Position numbers and translations under genes: made by a program. Below, piece after piece: positions 63,964-64,000 of a stretch of 64,000 nt of DNA; position 1 is the first letter of the stretch; each line of letters starts with the position of its first letter. The stretch lies in NCBI RefSeq assembly GCF_946479885.1, contig NZ_CAMLHM010000012.1, forward strand, positions 1 to 64,000. Direction: 5' to 3'. A model generated the notes under the pieces. That model saw only the letters and a list, made by a program, of their open reading frames with translations. It was not told the origin of the DNA and did no database searches. The stretch comes from an uncultured Devosia sp. Lineage in GTDB: Bacteria; Pseudomonadota; Alphaproteobacteria; Rhizobiales; Devosiaceae.

Positions 63964-63991
63964 CGTCATTCCCGCTTTCGCGGGAATGACG
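63964..63991. repeat. Dispersed hairpin repeat, second copy
   Basis: CGTCATTCCCGC, loop TTTC, then the exact inverse: a perfect 12-bp stem 44 bases after the binding-protein stop. Its core equals that of the repeat at 17222-17241. Similar sequences are dispersed between genes in many proteobacteria. Confidence 0.75.
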
Positions 63992-64000
63992 CGGCGTTAG

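Noticed and set aside
1..64000. CRISPR arrays, tRNA or rRNA genes, transposases, phage genes
   Set aside because: None was seen by reading intergenic regions and the protein set; short or unusual RNA genes could still be missed without a covariance search.

Overview
The window looks like a chromosomal segment of a GC-rich alphaproteobacterium of the order Hyphomicrobiales, most likely a Devosia-like genus. This rests on gene order and protein style: a fused ispDF, dusB-ntrB-ntrC and ntrY-ntrX-hfq-hflX blocks, an E1-beta with its own lipoyl domain, a LipA of rhizobial type, and a succinoglycan-like exo locus. Taxonomy is inferred from features, not from a search. No tRNA, rRNA, CRISPR array, transposase or phage gene was recognised.

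Layout. 1-7,352: the 3' end of aspS, a DUF3601 gene, a CSS/EAL phosphodiesterase, maeB, a Dabb protein, a PRPP synthetase-like gene and a DivIC/FtsB-like septum gene. 7,468-17,082: the pyruvate dehydrogenase region (pdhA, a small membrane protein, pdhB, pdhC, two tandem SGNH hydrolases, lpdA), a Gfo/Idh/MocA oxidoreductase, two GlsB/YeaQ-like membrane proteins and lipA. Lipoate synthesis (LipA) serves the lipoylated E2 and E1-beta domains. 17,089-20,658: a palindromic repeat, a coenzyme Q-binding (RatA/COQ10) protein, cinA C-terminal domain, ispDF and dusB. 20,655-32,884: the ntrBC and ntrYX nitrogen two-component systems, separated by YihY, EamA and ankyrin genes, then hfq, hflX and mazG. 32,941-34,462: a GFA-domain gene and an unidentified two-gene unit.

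34,574-50,829 is an exopolysaccharide locus resembling succinoglycan (exo) clusters. It has four transcription blocks: exoF-exoK-exoV (+), exoY-orf-exoO-exoQ-GT-exoT (-), galU/exoN (+) and exoL-exoA-exoM-exoP (-). ExoY would start the lipid-linked repeat, glycosyltransferases extend it, ExoV would add pyruvate, ExoT flips, ExoQ polymerises, ExoP/ExoF control length and export, and ExoK trims.

51,018-53,809 holds a metallophosphoesterase, a lipid kinase and a MYG1-family gene, all on the minus strand. 53,968-58,544 is the most striking part: an F420-dependent glucose-6-phosphate dehydrogenase gene, cofE (F420-0:glutamate ligase) and a complete FecCD-type ABC importer, overlapping or nearly so. 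This is the arrangement proposed for F420-0 import and salvage in a few Actinobacteria. Here it lies in an alphaproteobacterial genome. A perfect RutR-box-like palindrome precedes it. A related box precedes the next gene, a second luciferase-like oxidoreductase (58,644-59,645).

59,646-63,920 continues with purine-related genes (an adenine deaminase-like enzyme, divergent from a nucleoside hydrolase) and a periplasmic solute-binding protein. Together with the RutR-like boxes this suggests, but does not prove, a link between the F420 genes and nucleobase metabolism.
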